33,697 nucleotides of DNA from an uncultured Oligoflexia bacterium (GTDB taxonomy: Bacteria > Bdellovibrionota > Bacteriovoracia > Bacteriovoracales > Bacteriovoracaceae), in NCBI GenBank assembly GCA_937120495.1, contig CAKZJW010000028.1, forward strand, positions 1 through 33,697, in the 5' to 3' direction. Shown here one piece after another: positions 1 to 7,369 of the stretch (position 1 is the first letter of the stretch; each line of letters opens with the position of its first letter). The notes below the pieces were generated by a model. The model saw only the letters and a program-made list of their open reading frames with translations, did no database searches and was not told the DNA's origin. Made by a program: the position numbers and the translations under genes.

Positions 1-107
1 CCACCTTGATAGCGGACAACAACATCTGAGTTTTGACCTAGTAGGTCTGTGATTTTCCCTTTTCCTTCATCGCCCCATTGGGCTCCAATAATTGCGAGTG
101 TGTTCAT
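1..107 (-). CDS. purA: Adenylosuccinate synthetase, N-terminal fragment (cut by window edge)
   Basis: Adenylosuccinate synthetase joins IMP and aspartate, using GTP, in the first step from IMP to AMP. Only the first 35 codons are present. They read [18 protein letters not shown] and continue [18 protein letters not shown], which is the family's phosphate-binding loop ([10 protein letters not shown] type) and the following conserved VVRYQGG strand. The start codon lies at 105-107 on the minus strand, preceded by a good GGGAGAA ribosome site at about 110-118. The gene continues beyond base 1. It is divergent from the secreted-protein gene at 340. Identification rests on a nearly invariant N-terminal signature, so it is firm despite the short length. 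Confidence 0.95.
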   Translation of the reverse strand, partial: MNTLAIIGAQWGDEGKGKITDLLGQNSDVVVRYQG

Positions 108-227
108 TTCTTCTCCCGGATAATAAACGTACTCGTTATTTTACTGCGCTTAAAATGCCTTTGCATACTGCTTTTAGCGGATTTGATGAATTAAATACTT
201 ACAATGAAGAAGTTAGAAAAAAGCGCT

Positions 228-256
228 TTGGCATACGCATTTTCATGTGTTAAATT
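228..256 (+). promoter_or_regulatory. Probable sigma-70 promoter for the 340-2066 unit
   Basis: A TTGGCA -35 at 228-233 and a TAAATT -10 at 251-256 are separated by exactly 17 bases. Transcription would start near 262, about 80 bases before the preferred start of the first gene. It is the only well-spaced pair seen between the divergent purA and the secreted-protein gene. The call is by motif only. Confidence 0.4.
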
Positions 257-339
257 AATAGAAATCACAAGTTTTCATTTTGATAATTACCCCAAATTTG
301 TATCTAAAGATCCTTTTCATTTCTACCGATAAGTCCGAT

Positions 340-762
340 GTGAGACATCAACTATTATGTATTGTTTTAGCTCTAAGCTCTTCAGCCTTTTGTTGTGACA
401 AGACTTTTAAGTTGTATGGTCAAGTTGTATTTAGCACCCCGAAACCTGTCTCGGAAGTGGGAGAGTTTTCTGACTACTGGAGTGAAAACGATAGTCGATT
501 TAGTTCAATTCTTTTTGATACTAAAATTGAGGCTAAAGAGGTTAATCTTTTAATCTCTAAAGATAAAAATGAAGTTAAGATTACACAGAAAGTTAGATTA
601 AAAAGAATTAATGGTAAAGATTATTACAAAATCGAAAAAGTAGACTTCTATTCTGATATTGCAAGTAGAAGTATTACTTATCCATATAGTATGCAAGTTA
701 AATTTAGGAGTGGTAAGTTTGATTATTGTTCTAAGAAAATTCAATTGCGAGGAGAGGGATGA
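340..762 (+). CDS. Small secreted protein of unknown function
   Basis: I do not recognise the family. The reading frame is open from a TTG at 280, but the GTG at 340 is preferred because translation from there gives a compact signal peptide (RHQLLCIVLALSSSAFCC) at the very N-terminus; from 280 the signal would be buried about 20 residues in. The mature part, about 120 residues, is hydrophilic and beta-strand-like, with few cysteines. The ribosome site is weak (TAAGTC). The stop overlaps the start of the next gene by four bases (ATGA at 759-762), so the two are translationally coupled and the product may act with the exported peptidase encoded downstream. An ATG at 339 is out of frame and followed at once by TGA, so it is not the start. 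Confidence 0.6.
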   Translation: MRHQLLCIVLALSSSAFCCDKTFKLYGQVVFSTPKPVSEVGEFSDYWSENDSRFSSILFDTKIEAKEVNLLISKDKNEVKITQKVRLKRINGKDYYKIEKVDFYSDIASRSITYPYSMQVKFRSGKFDYCSKKIQLRGEG

Positions 763-2066
763 AAGTATTTAGTTTTTTCATCGCTTCAGTGTTTATGACA
801 TGTGCTTTTGCTCATGAGTCTTGTTATGTTGATTCAACAAGTACGCCTCCGTTTATGGTAAGTGATGCAAGTGGTATGGGATCCAAGACATATGAAAACT
901 TTCGATCACAAGATAATTATAGAAATAAAAAAAATATTATTCCAAGAAGATCAATTGTAAAAATTAGAAAAGGAAGTGAGGGGTTTGCCTCTCATCCAAA
1001 TGCATATGTTCCAGTTGAGGTTGTATCAACTCCTGATACATACCAGCTCGATGAGAAACTTATGAAGTCTCGCTACCGCTATAGCAGTGGTGATGCAGTA
1101 AGAAGAAAAAAAGTAACGAGAGGAGTGAAGGGATTTCTTTATTCTAAGTCACTAAAAAAGGCAGATGATTACACTTATGTTGTTAAAGAGAATTCAAGTT
1201 TATTAGTTGATAATGGATTATACTTAAATAAAAAAGTGTTGGCTTTGAAGCCGCAAAGATCAATTAATGGAAAATATGAAATTTTAAAGTGTTGTAAAGT
1301 TTTTAGTTTTTTTAATATAACAGAGAATGCTGAATCAAATTGTACTACGAAGTATAACTTTGCACCTATCTTTTCAGATAATAGTGTAGGAAAGACAGTA
1401 GCTTTAAACTTAGGAGAGTGCTCTTCTGTTGGAGATTTAGTTCCTTTTAAAAACAAAGATATAAATTCCATTCTTGGAGTTTTAAAGTCAGGGTTTAAGA
1501 ATGATAAAAATTTTAGCCTTGCAAACCTAGAGCTTTGGGATCAAAAAGACTTATTAAAAATACCCCTAGACTATAATTCTTACGATGGTCACGGTTATAA
1601 AGGTCCATTTGGATCTTATCACTACAATACTGATGACAAAGGATCTAGTGACGTTTTTGCTAAGCCAACAACTACCTGTGTGTTTATGAAGGTTTTAGAG
1701 GAGCACCAAAAGACTTGTAAGTCTGATGGTTGTCAGGTGCAGTTTGGAAATATTTGGCATCCGAAGAGTCTTGGTGTTCATAGCACTCACGGTAGTGGAA
1801 ACTGTATTGATATACGTCCATTAAAAAAGTCTTCGAGTAAGTTAACTGTCCACGCATCTAGCAGAAACTATGACAGAGAAAAAACAAAAAAAATGGTAGA
1901 TCTATTTAAAAAAGCGGGAGCAACAAAGATAATCTTTGATGACTATAAACTTGGAACTCGTGGAGTATCGCGTTCTTCTGATAATTCTCATCGCAACCAC
2001 CTACATGTGTGCTTTGATGAGAAAAACAAAAAAGTTCAACAGACCTGTAAAAATGGCATAAAATAA
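759..2066 (+). CDS. Exported M15/M74-like murein peptidase with N-terminal SH3-like region
   Basis: Probably a zinc peptidase that cuts peptide cross-links in peptidoglycan. Residues 1-18 are a signal peptide (MKVFSFFIASVFMTCAFA). Residues about 60-140 are beta-rich with an SH3-like pattern (IIPRRSIVKIRKG). The C-terminal domain (about 300-420) has the LAS/hedgehog-type zinc signature: H344 and D351 in THGSGNCIDIRPL, D408 and H411, then H414-x-H416 in NHLHVCF. In M15 and M74 families the first His, the Asp and the last His bind zinc. At 435 residues it is longer than VanY or MepA because of the N-terminal extension. It is coupled to the upstream secreted protein by a four-base overlap and ends at a strong terminator. 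The ribosome site GGAGAGGG touches the start codon, which is unusually close. Family placement is fairly secure; the exact bond cut is not. Confidence 0.75.
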   Translation: MKVFSFFIASVFMTCAFAHESCYVDSTSTPPFMVSDASGMGSKTYENFRSQDNYRNKKNIIPRRSIVKIRKGSEGFASHPNAYVPVEVVSTPDTYQLDEKLMKSRYRYSSGDAVRRKKVTRGVKGFLYSKSLKKADDYTYVVKENSSLLVDNGLYLNKKVLALKPQRSINGKYEILKCCKVFSFFNITENAESNCTTKYNFAPIFSDNSVGKTVALNLGECSSVGDLVPFKNKDINSILGVLKSGFKNDKNFSLANLELWDQKDLLKIPLDYNSYDGHGYKGPFGSYHYNTDDKGSSDVFAKPTTTCVFMKVLEEHQKTCKSDGCQVQFGNIWHPKSLGVHSTHGSGNCIDIRPLKKSSSKLTVHASSRNYDREKTKKMVDLFKKAGATKIIFDDYKLGTRGVSRSSDNSHRNHLHVCFDEKNKKVQQTCKNGIK

Positions 2067-2070
2067 AAGC

Positions 2071-2094
2071 GGCCCAGAACTCCTGGGCCTTTTT
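2071..2094 (+). terminator. Rho-independent terminator after the peptidase gene
   Basis: A 7-bp GC-rich stem, GGCCCAG at 2071-2077 and CTGGGCC at 2083-2089 with a 5-base loop, is followed by five T. Read on the minus strand the same stem is followed by GCTTTTATTTT, so it may also end the convergent gene that stops at 2097. Confidence 0.85.
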
Positions 2095-2096
2095 AA

Positions 2097-2441
2097 TTAT
2101 GCAATAGATCTCAACTCTAAATTTGTTTGGAGAGAATCCAAAGTTAACTGAAACTCAGATAACGTCGGAAGATTTCCAAAGTGAGTATTTTGTTCTGTAT
2201 TCATCGCAATGAAGTCAAAAATTTCAATTGCAGTAGAACAGTCTCTCTCTTTTTGGAAGCATCTCCAATTTGTTTTTCCGGTAAGTCGATAGTTTTCAAA
2301 AATAGAACCTATCAACTCTTCTTTGGTTTTCACTCCAAGTCCGTGAACTTTTCCATCTGCACCAATCTCTAGGTACCAGACTTTGTAGTTCTGTTTTTGG
2401 TTGGGGTGTTTACTTGTTTCGACGGCAACAGCAAGATACAT
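2097..2441 (-). CDS. Small hypothetical protein, 114 aa
   Basis: I do not recognise the family. The protein starts MYLAVAVETSKHPNQKQNYK and has no signal peptide or membrane segment. Its first half looks like a short beta sheet (KVWYLEIGADGKVHGLGVKT), followed by helices, and it contains two cysteines that do not form a metal motif. The start is well supported by a strong ribosome site, AAGGAGG, about 5 bases upstream. The gene stands alone between a convergent terminator and the structured intergenic region at 2442-2750, and would be transcribed from a promoter in that region. It is likely a cytoplasmic protein. Confidence 0.7.
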   Translation of the reverse strand: MYLAVAVETSKHPNQKQNYKVWYLEIGADGKVHGLGVKTKEELIGSIFENYRLTGKTNWRCFQKERDCSTAIEIFDFIAMNTEQNTHFGNLPTLSEFQLTLDSLQTNLELRSIA

Positions 2442-2750
2442 TAGAACCTCCTTGTTGGTCTCTCATGACCGAATCATTCGTGTGTGTTGTGTGTAGCGTC
2501 CTGCTAATTAAGTTTGAGCTAAATTTCCATCCTAGAAGTCGTAGGCCCAAACTTCCTGCTTCCTTGCTAAAATTATAATATCTACCAAAACGCGGGCCTG
2601 CACGGCTTTTCGAGTGACAAAAAATTACACTTGGATGAGATTATGTAAGATTGCCCCTACGGCATGGGGCCAAAGGGCACGCCACAATATGTTAAGAGTC
2701 TGAAATTGCAAGGTCATGCTATTCATGGCAATCTTAGGTAAGGGGACATT
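2442..2750. other. 309-bp gene-free region with GC-rich hairpins; possible structured RNA or leader
   Basis: No convincing reading frame. The region lies between divergent genes and must hold promoters for both. It contains several stems: an inverted pair AAGTTTGAGC (2510-2519) and GCCCAAACTT (2545-2554), complementary at nine of ten positions; CGAGTG and CACTTG around 2614-2635; a GCCCC/GGGGC hairpin with an 8-base loop near 2654-2671; and ATTGC/GCAAT enclosing CATG/CATG just before the next gene, near 2705-2732. Two patches (about 2591-2606 and 2654-2684) are clearly more GC-rich than the AT-rich surroundings, a usual sign of structured RNA in such genomes. I could not match it to 6S, SRP, RNase P RNA, tmRNA or a riboswitch by eye, so its nature is open. 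Confidence 0.4.
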
Positions 2751-3251
2751 ATGCACTTAAGTCAAAATATTGAAAAAACTCTTTTTCCATTAAAGTTAAT
2801 TTGGTTTGCGTTAATGGCAGCTTTAGCTGTTTATGCATTTATTCTAATTTATATAAAGGGGTTTAACTTTGTTGATACAAGTAATATTGATTCGCTAAAG
2901 AAAGTGATGATCCCTATGACGATTGTTATTTTTGTTTTTACATTATTTGTTTCTAAAAACAAGAACTGGCTGATAGAAAAAATGACTTCTAAAAAAAGTG
3001 AAAGTGCGCCTTTTCTAAAAGCAATGGATGAATCAGATAGAAAGTATTTAAAAAACTTTGGAAGCTATTTTGTTTTTCATATTATTCTTTGGGCCATAAA
3101 TGAAAGTGGAGCCCTTCTTGGATTCTTACTTTCTTTTGTATCTGGTAATTTTATTTATTATATCGCAACAAGCACTACAGCTTTGATCTTTAATTTTGTT
3201 CTTTATAAGCCAGATTACAAACAGTTTATGGAAGGAAAAAATATTGTCTAG
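2751..3251 (+). CDS. Four-helix integral membrane protein of unknown function
   Basis: A 166-residue inner-membrane protein that I do not recognise. Hydrophobic segments lie at about residues 15-36, 50-67, 103-125 and 128-150. A charged cytoplasmic or periplasmic loop at 68-100 (KNKNWLIEKMTSKKSESAPF) separates the two hairpins. The start follows a good ribosome site (AAGGGGAC, about 5 bases before the ATG). Its stop overlaps the TTG start of murJ by eight bases, so the two are translationally coupled. A link to lipid II flipping or envelope growth is only an inference from this coupling. Confidence 0.75.
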   Translation: MHLSQNIEKTLFPLKLIWFALMAALAVYAFILIYIKGFNFVDTSNIDSLKKVMIPMTIVIFVFTLFVSKNKNWLIEKMTSKKSESAPFLKAMDESDRKYLKNFGSYFVFHIILWAINESGALLGFLLSFVSGNFIYYIATSTTALIFNFVLYKPDYKQFMEGKNIV

Positions 3252-4806
3252 ATCAAAAGTTTTTCTTTCATCTTTAAAGATGGCTCTTGCAACATTTTGT
3301 AGCCGAATTCTTGGGCTTGTAAGAGAGCAAGTTATGGCCGCTTACTTTGGAGCGAGTGGTTTAACCGATGCCTTTTTAGTTGCCTATCGTATTCCAAACC
3401 TATTAAGAGATCTTTTTGCGGAAGGGGCTTTCTCTTCGGCATTCGTTCCAACATTTGTTGAAGCAAACCAAGAAGATCCAGAAAAAGCAAGAAAGCTATT
3501 TTGGTCACTTTTTATTTTACTAGGGTGTATAACTTTATTCTTGTCTGGAATAATTATATTCTTTGCGCCAGAAATTATTTCTTTGTTTGCACCAAGCTTT
3601 AAAACAGATGTCTATAAATTTGAAGTAACGGTGAACTTAACAAGGATCATGGCTCCGTTTTTGACCTTTGTTTCTATTGCCGCCCTTTTTATGGGCGCTT
3701 TGAATTCGTTAAAAGTATTTTTTATTCCCTCTATGGCTCCAGCCTTCTTTAATATTGCCATGATCGGATCAATGCTAGTTCTTCCAAGTATTTTTATAGC
3801 AAATGGAATACCTGCAATCTATTCTCTTGGGGCAGGCGTTTTTATCGGTGGAATATTTCAAGCTCTTGTTCAAATTCCAATTTTAATAAAAAAAGGATTT
3901 GGCTTTAAAAAGCCAGAACAGATTTTAGATAAAAGATCTAAAAAAGTTTTTAAGCTTTTGGGGCCAGGACTTATTGGATTTGCAGCGACTCAAATTAACT
4001 TAGTTGTAAATACAGTTTTAGCTTCTGGAACATTAATTGGGGCAGTTAGTTGGCTCAGTTATGGCTTTCGAATGTTTCAATTACCGGTTGGAATTTTGTC
4101 GGTAAGTATTGGTAACTCAAACCTTGTTCACTTTAGCGATGCCTGGAAAAAAGGTGATAAGGATGAGGCGAGTAAGCTTTTAGCAGGTAGTTTTTTTCTT
4201 TCTGTCTTTTTAGTTCTTCCTCCAATGATCGGTTTAATTGTTTTTAATGAAGACTTAATCCGAATTGTATTTGAGCGCGGAAAATTTGATGCTTATGCAA
4301 CTGTTCAAACAGCTTCTGCCTTAAAATGGTATGCTCTTGGACTTCCTTTTTATGGAATCTATAAAATCTTTGTTCCAACATTTTACGCTATTGATCGTCA
4401 AAAAATTCCAGTGTACGCCTCAATCTTCTCAATATTAGTTAATATCATTTTCTGTGTTGTCTTAACTCCGATTTATGGATTTGAAGTGTTGGCCATTGGA
4501 ACATCTTTGTCGATGCTTCTCAATTCAACAATTCAAACTATTATTTTGCATAAGGATTTAAATCTTGCTTGGAATCACTTTTTTAACTTGAGGCTTTTAA
4601 AAGTCGTAATTGCTTCAGTGATGACTTTTACTTTTTGCTTAGAGTTAAATAAGTCCTTAGGAGTGGGAGATAGTTTTACATCCGATGCACTGCTGCTAGC
4701 ACTAAAGCTTGGATTCACAGTGTTATGTTATGGTGTGTTAGTTTTTCTTTTGGGTGAACGACAGATGGTTTTAAGTTTTTTGCGCAAAATTAAAAATAGA
4801 CTGTAG
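3244..4806 (+). CDS. murJ: Lipid II flippase MurJ (MviN family)
   Basis: MurJ moves the peptidoglycan precursor lipid II across the inner membrane. The product is an MOP-superfamily transporter with about 14 hydrophobic helices. Its N-terminus carries the family hallmark SRILGLVREQVMAAYFGAS, followed by TDAFLVAYRIPNLLRDLFAEGAFSSAFVPTF (shown here in part: TDAFLVAYRIPNLLRDLF). I chose the TTG at 3244 because it gives the usual short N-terminus (MSRSKVFLSSLKMALATFCS), has a GGAAGG ribosome site about 8 bases upstream, and overlaps the upstream stop by 8 bases. The frame is open back to 3196, but that would add 16 residues inside the upstream gene. The resulting length, 520 residues, is typical. 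No obvious terminator follows. Confidence 0.95.
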   Translation: MSRSKVFLSSLKMALATFCSRILGLVREQVMAAYFGASGLTDAFLVAYRIPNLLRDLFAEGAFSSAFVPTFVEANQEDPEKARKLFWSLFILLGCITLFLSGIIIFFAPEIISLFAPSFKTDVYKFEVTVNLTRIMAPFLTFVSIAALFMGALNSLKVFFIPSMAPAFFNIAMIGSMLVLPSIFIANGIPAIYSLGAGVFIGGIFQALVQIPILIKKGFGFKKPEQILDKRSKKVFKLLGPGLIGFAATQINLVVNTVLASGTLIGAVSWLSYGFRMFQLPVGILSVSIGNSNLVHFSDAWKKGDKDEASKLLAGSFFLSVFLVLPPMIGLIVFNEDLIRIVFERGKFDAYATVQTASALKWYALGLPFYGIYKIFVPTFYAIDRQKIPVYASIFSILVNIIFCVVLTPIYGFEVLAIGTSLSMLLNSTIQTIILHKDLNLAWNHFFNLRLLKVVIASVMTFTFCLELNKSLGVGDSFTSDALLLALKLGFTVLCYGVLVFLLGERQMVLSFLRKIKNRL

Positions 4807-4868
4807 TTTCTTGAAATCTTAGGGTAGACTAAAGGCGAATTATCTTAGAATTAAAAAGGAATTACAGT

Positions 4869-5336
4869 ATGAGAACTGATTTCAATACACTTATAGCTCT
4901 TGCAACGCATACAATTAATCATTTAAAACAAGATTCATTAATTGATTACTCTGCGGATAAAAGAGCAGATCTAATTGATTCTTTAGCTACTGAGCTTGGA
5001 GTATCTTTTTCTACTGATGAAGATATTAGAGAGCAGGCTGTTGAAGAAGTTGAAGAGAAATTTGGGATTGATGAAGTAACAGAAGATATCACTGAAACAG
5101 AGATGTTTAATCATGCTAGAAAAGAAATAATCAAGTCTTTTCAAGGTGAAAATCTTGGTGGACTTTATATGGTTGAATCTCTTCACAAGGTTGGGAATAG
5201 AGTTAAAGACTTTTTATTAAACTCTGATTTAATCGAAGATGTATTTGCTACGGATGAAGATCTTATCGAGTTTCTAGTTGGAGCAACTAGAAAGTTTAAT
5301 CCTAAGGCGCTTGGCTTAGATCAACAATCTCTATAA
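4869..5336 (+). CDS. DUF507-like acidic protein
   Basis: A 155-residue cytoplasmic, strongly acidic and mostly helical protein. The opening (MRTDFNTLIALATHTINHLK, then DSLIDYSADKRADLIDSL) and the central EDIREQAVEEVEEKFG resemble DUF507 proteins, which start MRL and carry short helical segments of this type. The C-terminal part (NSDLIEDVFATDEDLIEF) resembles the N-terminal segment, hinting at an internal duplication. No biochemical function is known for DUF507. The start has a clear AAAAGGAA ribosome site. A strong terminator follows, so it is probably a single-gene unit or the end of the murJ transcript. Family assignment by eye is tentative; the gene itself is secure. Confidence 0.6.
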   Translation: MRTDFNTLIALATHTINHLKQDSLIDYSADKRADLIDSLATELGVSFSTDEDIREQAVEEVEEKFGIDEVTEDITETEMFNHARKEIIKSFQGENLGGLYMVESLHKVGNRVKDFLLNSDLIEDVFATDEDLIEFLVGATRKFNPKALGLDQQSL

Positions 5337-5368
5337 AAACTGACTAAAAAATTCAAATTTAATATAAG

Positions 5369-5394
5369 CCAGCAATTTATTGCTGGTTTTTTTT
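5369..5394 (+). terminator. Rho-independent terminator after the DUF507-like gene
   Basis: A 7-bp stem, CCAGCAA at 5369-5375 and TTGCTGG at 5380-5386 with a four-base loop, is followed by eight T residues. Confidence 0.9.
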
Positions 5395-5415
5395 GATTTC
5401 AAACACTTAAATCCC

Positions 5416-5443
5416 TAAAGAAAATAGTAAAAACCTCCGATAA
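5416..5443 (+). promoter_or_regulatory. Candidate sigma-28 (FliA) promoter for the glycine-rich protein
   Basis: TAAAG at 5416-5420 and TCCGATAA at 5436-5443 match the sigma-28 consensus (TAAA, N15, GCCGATAA) at seven of eight -10 positions, with a spacing of 16 rather than 15. Transcription would begin near 5450. A hairpin ATAGGT/ACCTAT (5455-5472) would sit in the short leader. The gene for FliA is in this same window at 28154. Confidence 0.45.
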
Positions 5444-5497
5444 AGAACAAAAGAATAGGTTTTTGTACCTATCATTTAACTACTAAGAGAGATAATT

Positions 5498-7306
5498 ATG
5501 ATTAAGGGAATTCATTTATTACTACTTGCTGTTGGCTTGTTTTCGTTCAGCGCATTTTCAGCTTCTAAGCATGACATCATTCTTAAAGTCTGTGGTTCTA
5601 TCAAGGGAAATGTTAATGACTATGATAATCCAACAAAGACAGAGGTCGATGGTAAAACTTGTTATAGAGTTGGCTGTAGAGCTGAGAAAGGGAAAAGAGA
5701 TGGTAACTATGACTTAACTGTTAATTATCGTAACCGTTGTTTCTCTGATGCGGAAATTACTAGCGTTCTTTTAGAGACTGGAGAGTTTGATCCTATTGAT
5801 GGTGACATTGATATTGTTGTAAGAGGCGATGGTGACGGAGATGGAACTACGACTTCTACGACAACTGGGCCAGGTGGTGTAAGTGCGAATATGTACTATG
5901 ATGGAGCGCTTGTTTCAAAAGCTTACTGGCGTAGTAAGTGTATAAAAAGAAATGGTAAAAGAAGAAAAACTAAAAAATGTACTAGAGGAAACTCATTCTC
6001 AAGTTCAAGTTCTGTATATGTTAATGCCCAAGATGGTGGAGCAATTGATGGTTCAGTTGTTTATACTACAGGTGGTGGAAGCGGTAGTGGTTATGTCATT
6101 TTAAGACGTGGCGATGGAACGAGTTTTAGATGTTCTTATACGCGATCACCAAATGAATGTACTGGGATTGAGGGAACGACAGTTATTTCAATTAACTCAA
6201 GTTCAAATGAAGATTGTGTTCACTGTAATAGAAGAAGAAGAGGTGGAAGTGGTGTTGCAGATATTTTAGGTGCTGTATTGCCTCCACTAGCGCAATTTGG
6301 TTCTGCGTGGCTTTGGTCAGATGCTTATCTTGGTGCAAACCAGGCGTGGGCGGGAGCAGCAGCTACTGGTTTTGAACAGTGTCAAATGATGCAAACAAAT
6401 CATATGCATACAATGTATGGAAATGGGACTAACCCAGGATATTTTGCAGCAAACGAATTACCTCATGAATATATTGCACCTCCGGGTTGTAATGGATACC
6501 AATTAGGTGGATTTGCCGGTGGTATGGGATTTCAAGGTAATGGCTTTGGTGGATTCGGAAGCCCTTGGGGTGGAGCTGGATACTCAACAGGTTTTCAGGG
6601 TGGAATGTATGGTCCTTACGGAATGTATAATCCTTATGGAAACGTAAATGGTATGGGCGGAGGAATTGGTCTTAATATCGGAATCGGCGGCGGAATGGGT
6701 GGCATGGGCTATCCAGGAATGGGCGGTGGAATAGGAATGAACGGTGGCATCGGAATGGGTGGCATGGGTTACCCAGGAATGGGTGGCGGAATAGGACTTA
6801 ATATCGGACTTGGCGGTGGCCTTGGTGGTGGTATGGGCATGGGTTATCCAGGAATGGGTGGCGGAATTGGTGTCGGAACTCCAGGTTTTAACGGCGGTGC
6901 AGGAATGGGTATGGGTTACCCAGGATATATGGGCGGTCAATATGGTGGAGGTGCAGGAATGTACGGAAACCCTTACGCTGGTGGCTCTATGGGAATGGGA
7001 ACAGTTCCATGGGGTAATGGTACTGGTTCATACTTTAATGGAAGTGGTGGTTTTAATAATAACGGCTATGGAAATTATGGAAATATTCAACAAAGCTATG
7101 CTTTAAATCAACAAGCTCTTGGAATGGATAGTTATTACCAGCAGGCAGCTCTACAAAACTCTTACAGTCAATCAGCTGGAAACCTTTATGGATCAGCGTA
7201 TGGACAATATGGTGGATATGGAGCAAATGGTGGTTATGGTTATGCACCTTATTCTCCAGGGAATATGGGACTTGGGATGACGATGGGATTTGGTTTCGGA
7301 TTCTAG
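5498..7306 (+). CDS. Secreted glycine-rich repeat protein, 602 aa
   Basis: An exported protein of unknown family. Residues 1-22 form a clear signal peptide (MIKGIHLLLLAVGLFSFSAFSA). Residues about 25-260 form a cysteine-containing, beta-rich region with a basic patch (NRRRRGG near 245) and several paired cysteines, probably disulphides. From about 330 to the end the chain is extremely rich in Gly, Tyr, Met and Asn. Residues 385-475 hold four imperfect repeats of about 20-25 residues, each starting GMGGGIG and ending GMGYP. The tail is Gln/Tyr/Gly-rich and closes with MTMGFGFGF. Such composition is typical of extracellular structural, adhesive or amyloid-forming proteins, so a surface or matrix role is inferred. 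The ribosome site is AAGAGAGA. A sigma-28-like promoter upstream hints at co-regulation with motility. Confidence 0.8.
   Translation: MIKGIHLLLLAVGLFSFSAFSASKHDIILKVCGSIKGNVNDYDNPTKTEVDGKTCYRVGCRAEKGKRDGNYDLTVNYRNRCFSDAEITSVLLETGEFDPIDGDIDIVVRGDGDGDGTTTSTTTGPGGVSANMYYDGALVSKAYWRSKCIKRNGKRRKTKKCTRGNSFSSSSSVYVNAQDGGAIDGSVVYTTGGGSGSGYVILRRGDGTSFRCSYTRSPNECTGIEGTTVISINSSSNEDCVHCNRRRRGGSGVADILGAVLPPLAQFGSAWLWSDAYLGANQAWAGAAATGFEQCQMMQTNHMHTMYGNGTNPGYFAANELPHEYIAPPGCNGYQLGGFAGGMGFQGNGFGGFGSPWGGAGYSTGFQGGMYGPYGMYNPYGNVNGMGGGIGLNIGIGGGMGGMGYPGMGGGIGMNGGIGMGGMGYPGMGGGIGLNIGLGGGLGGGMGMGYPGMGGGIGVGTPGFNGGAGMGMGYPGYMGGQYGGGAGMYGNPYAGGSMGMGTVPWGNGTGSYFNGSGGFNNNGYGNYGNIQQSYALNQQALGMDSYYQQAALQNSYSQSAGNLYGSAYGQYGGYGANGGYGYAPYSPGNMGLGMTMGFGFGF
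6650..6922 (+). repeat. Four imperfect glycine-rich coding repeats
   Basis: Four tandem degenerate units inside the secreted protein gene, each coding for GMGGGIG, a variable Gly/Met/Asn/Ile stretch and GMGYP. The middle units are highly similar at the DNA level (GGCATGGGYTAYCCAGGAAT appears repeatedly), so copy number may vary among strains by slippage or recombination. Confidence 0.85.
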
Positions 7307-7345
7307 TTTAGATAAAATAATTAATTAAAAAAAAGATAAAAAGAA

Positions 7346-7369
7346 AGGCTCCGTATTGGAGCCTTTTTT
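7346..7369. terminator. Bidirectional terminator between convergent genes
   Basis: A 7-bp stem, AGGCTCC at 7346-7352 and GGAGCCT at 7358-7364 with a five-base loop, is followed by a T run on the plus strand and by TTCTTTTT on the minus strand. It serves the glycine-rich gene and the convergent gene, whose stop codon (7368-7370) overlaps its edge. Confidence 0.88.

Noticed and set aside
2480..2495. GT-rich run (TGTGTGTTGTGTGT) as a functional simple repeat
   Set aside because: It is short and interrupted, lies in non-coding DNA, and no adjacent gene would change phase by slippage.
2442..2750. A known riboswitch or housekeeping RNA (6S, SRP, RNase P, tmRNA)
   Set aside because: None of the conserved core motifs of these families is visible on either strand, so only a generic structured region is reported.
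3196..3243. An upstream TTG start for MurJ inside the preceding membrane-protein gene
   Set aside because: It would add residues absent from the family. The TTG at 3244 has a proper ribosome site and the normal N-terminus.
6584..7106. Open frames on the minus strand (6584-6940) and in another plus frame (6810-7106) within the glycine-rich gene
   Set aside because: They arise from the biased Gly-codon repeats of the real gene. Their products are low-complexity (Thr/His/Ser or Trp/Val/Glu), with no ribosome site or homology.
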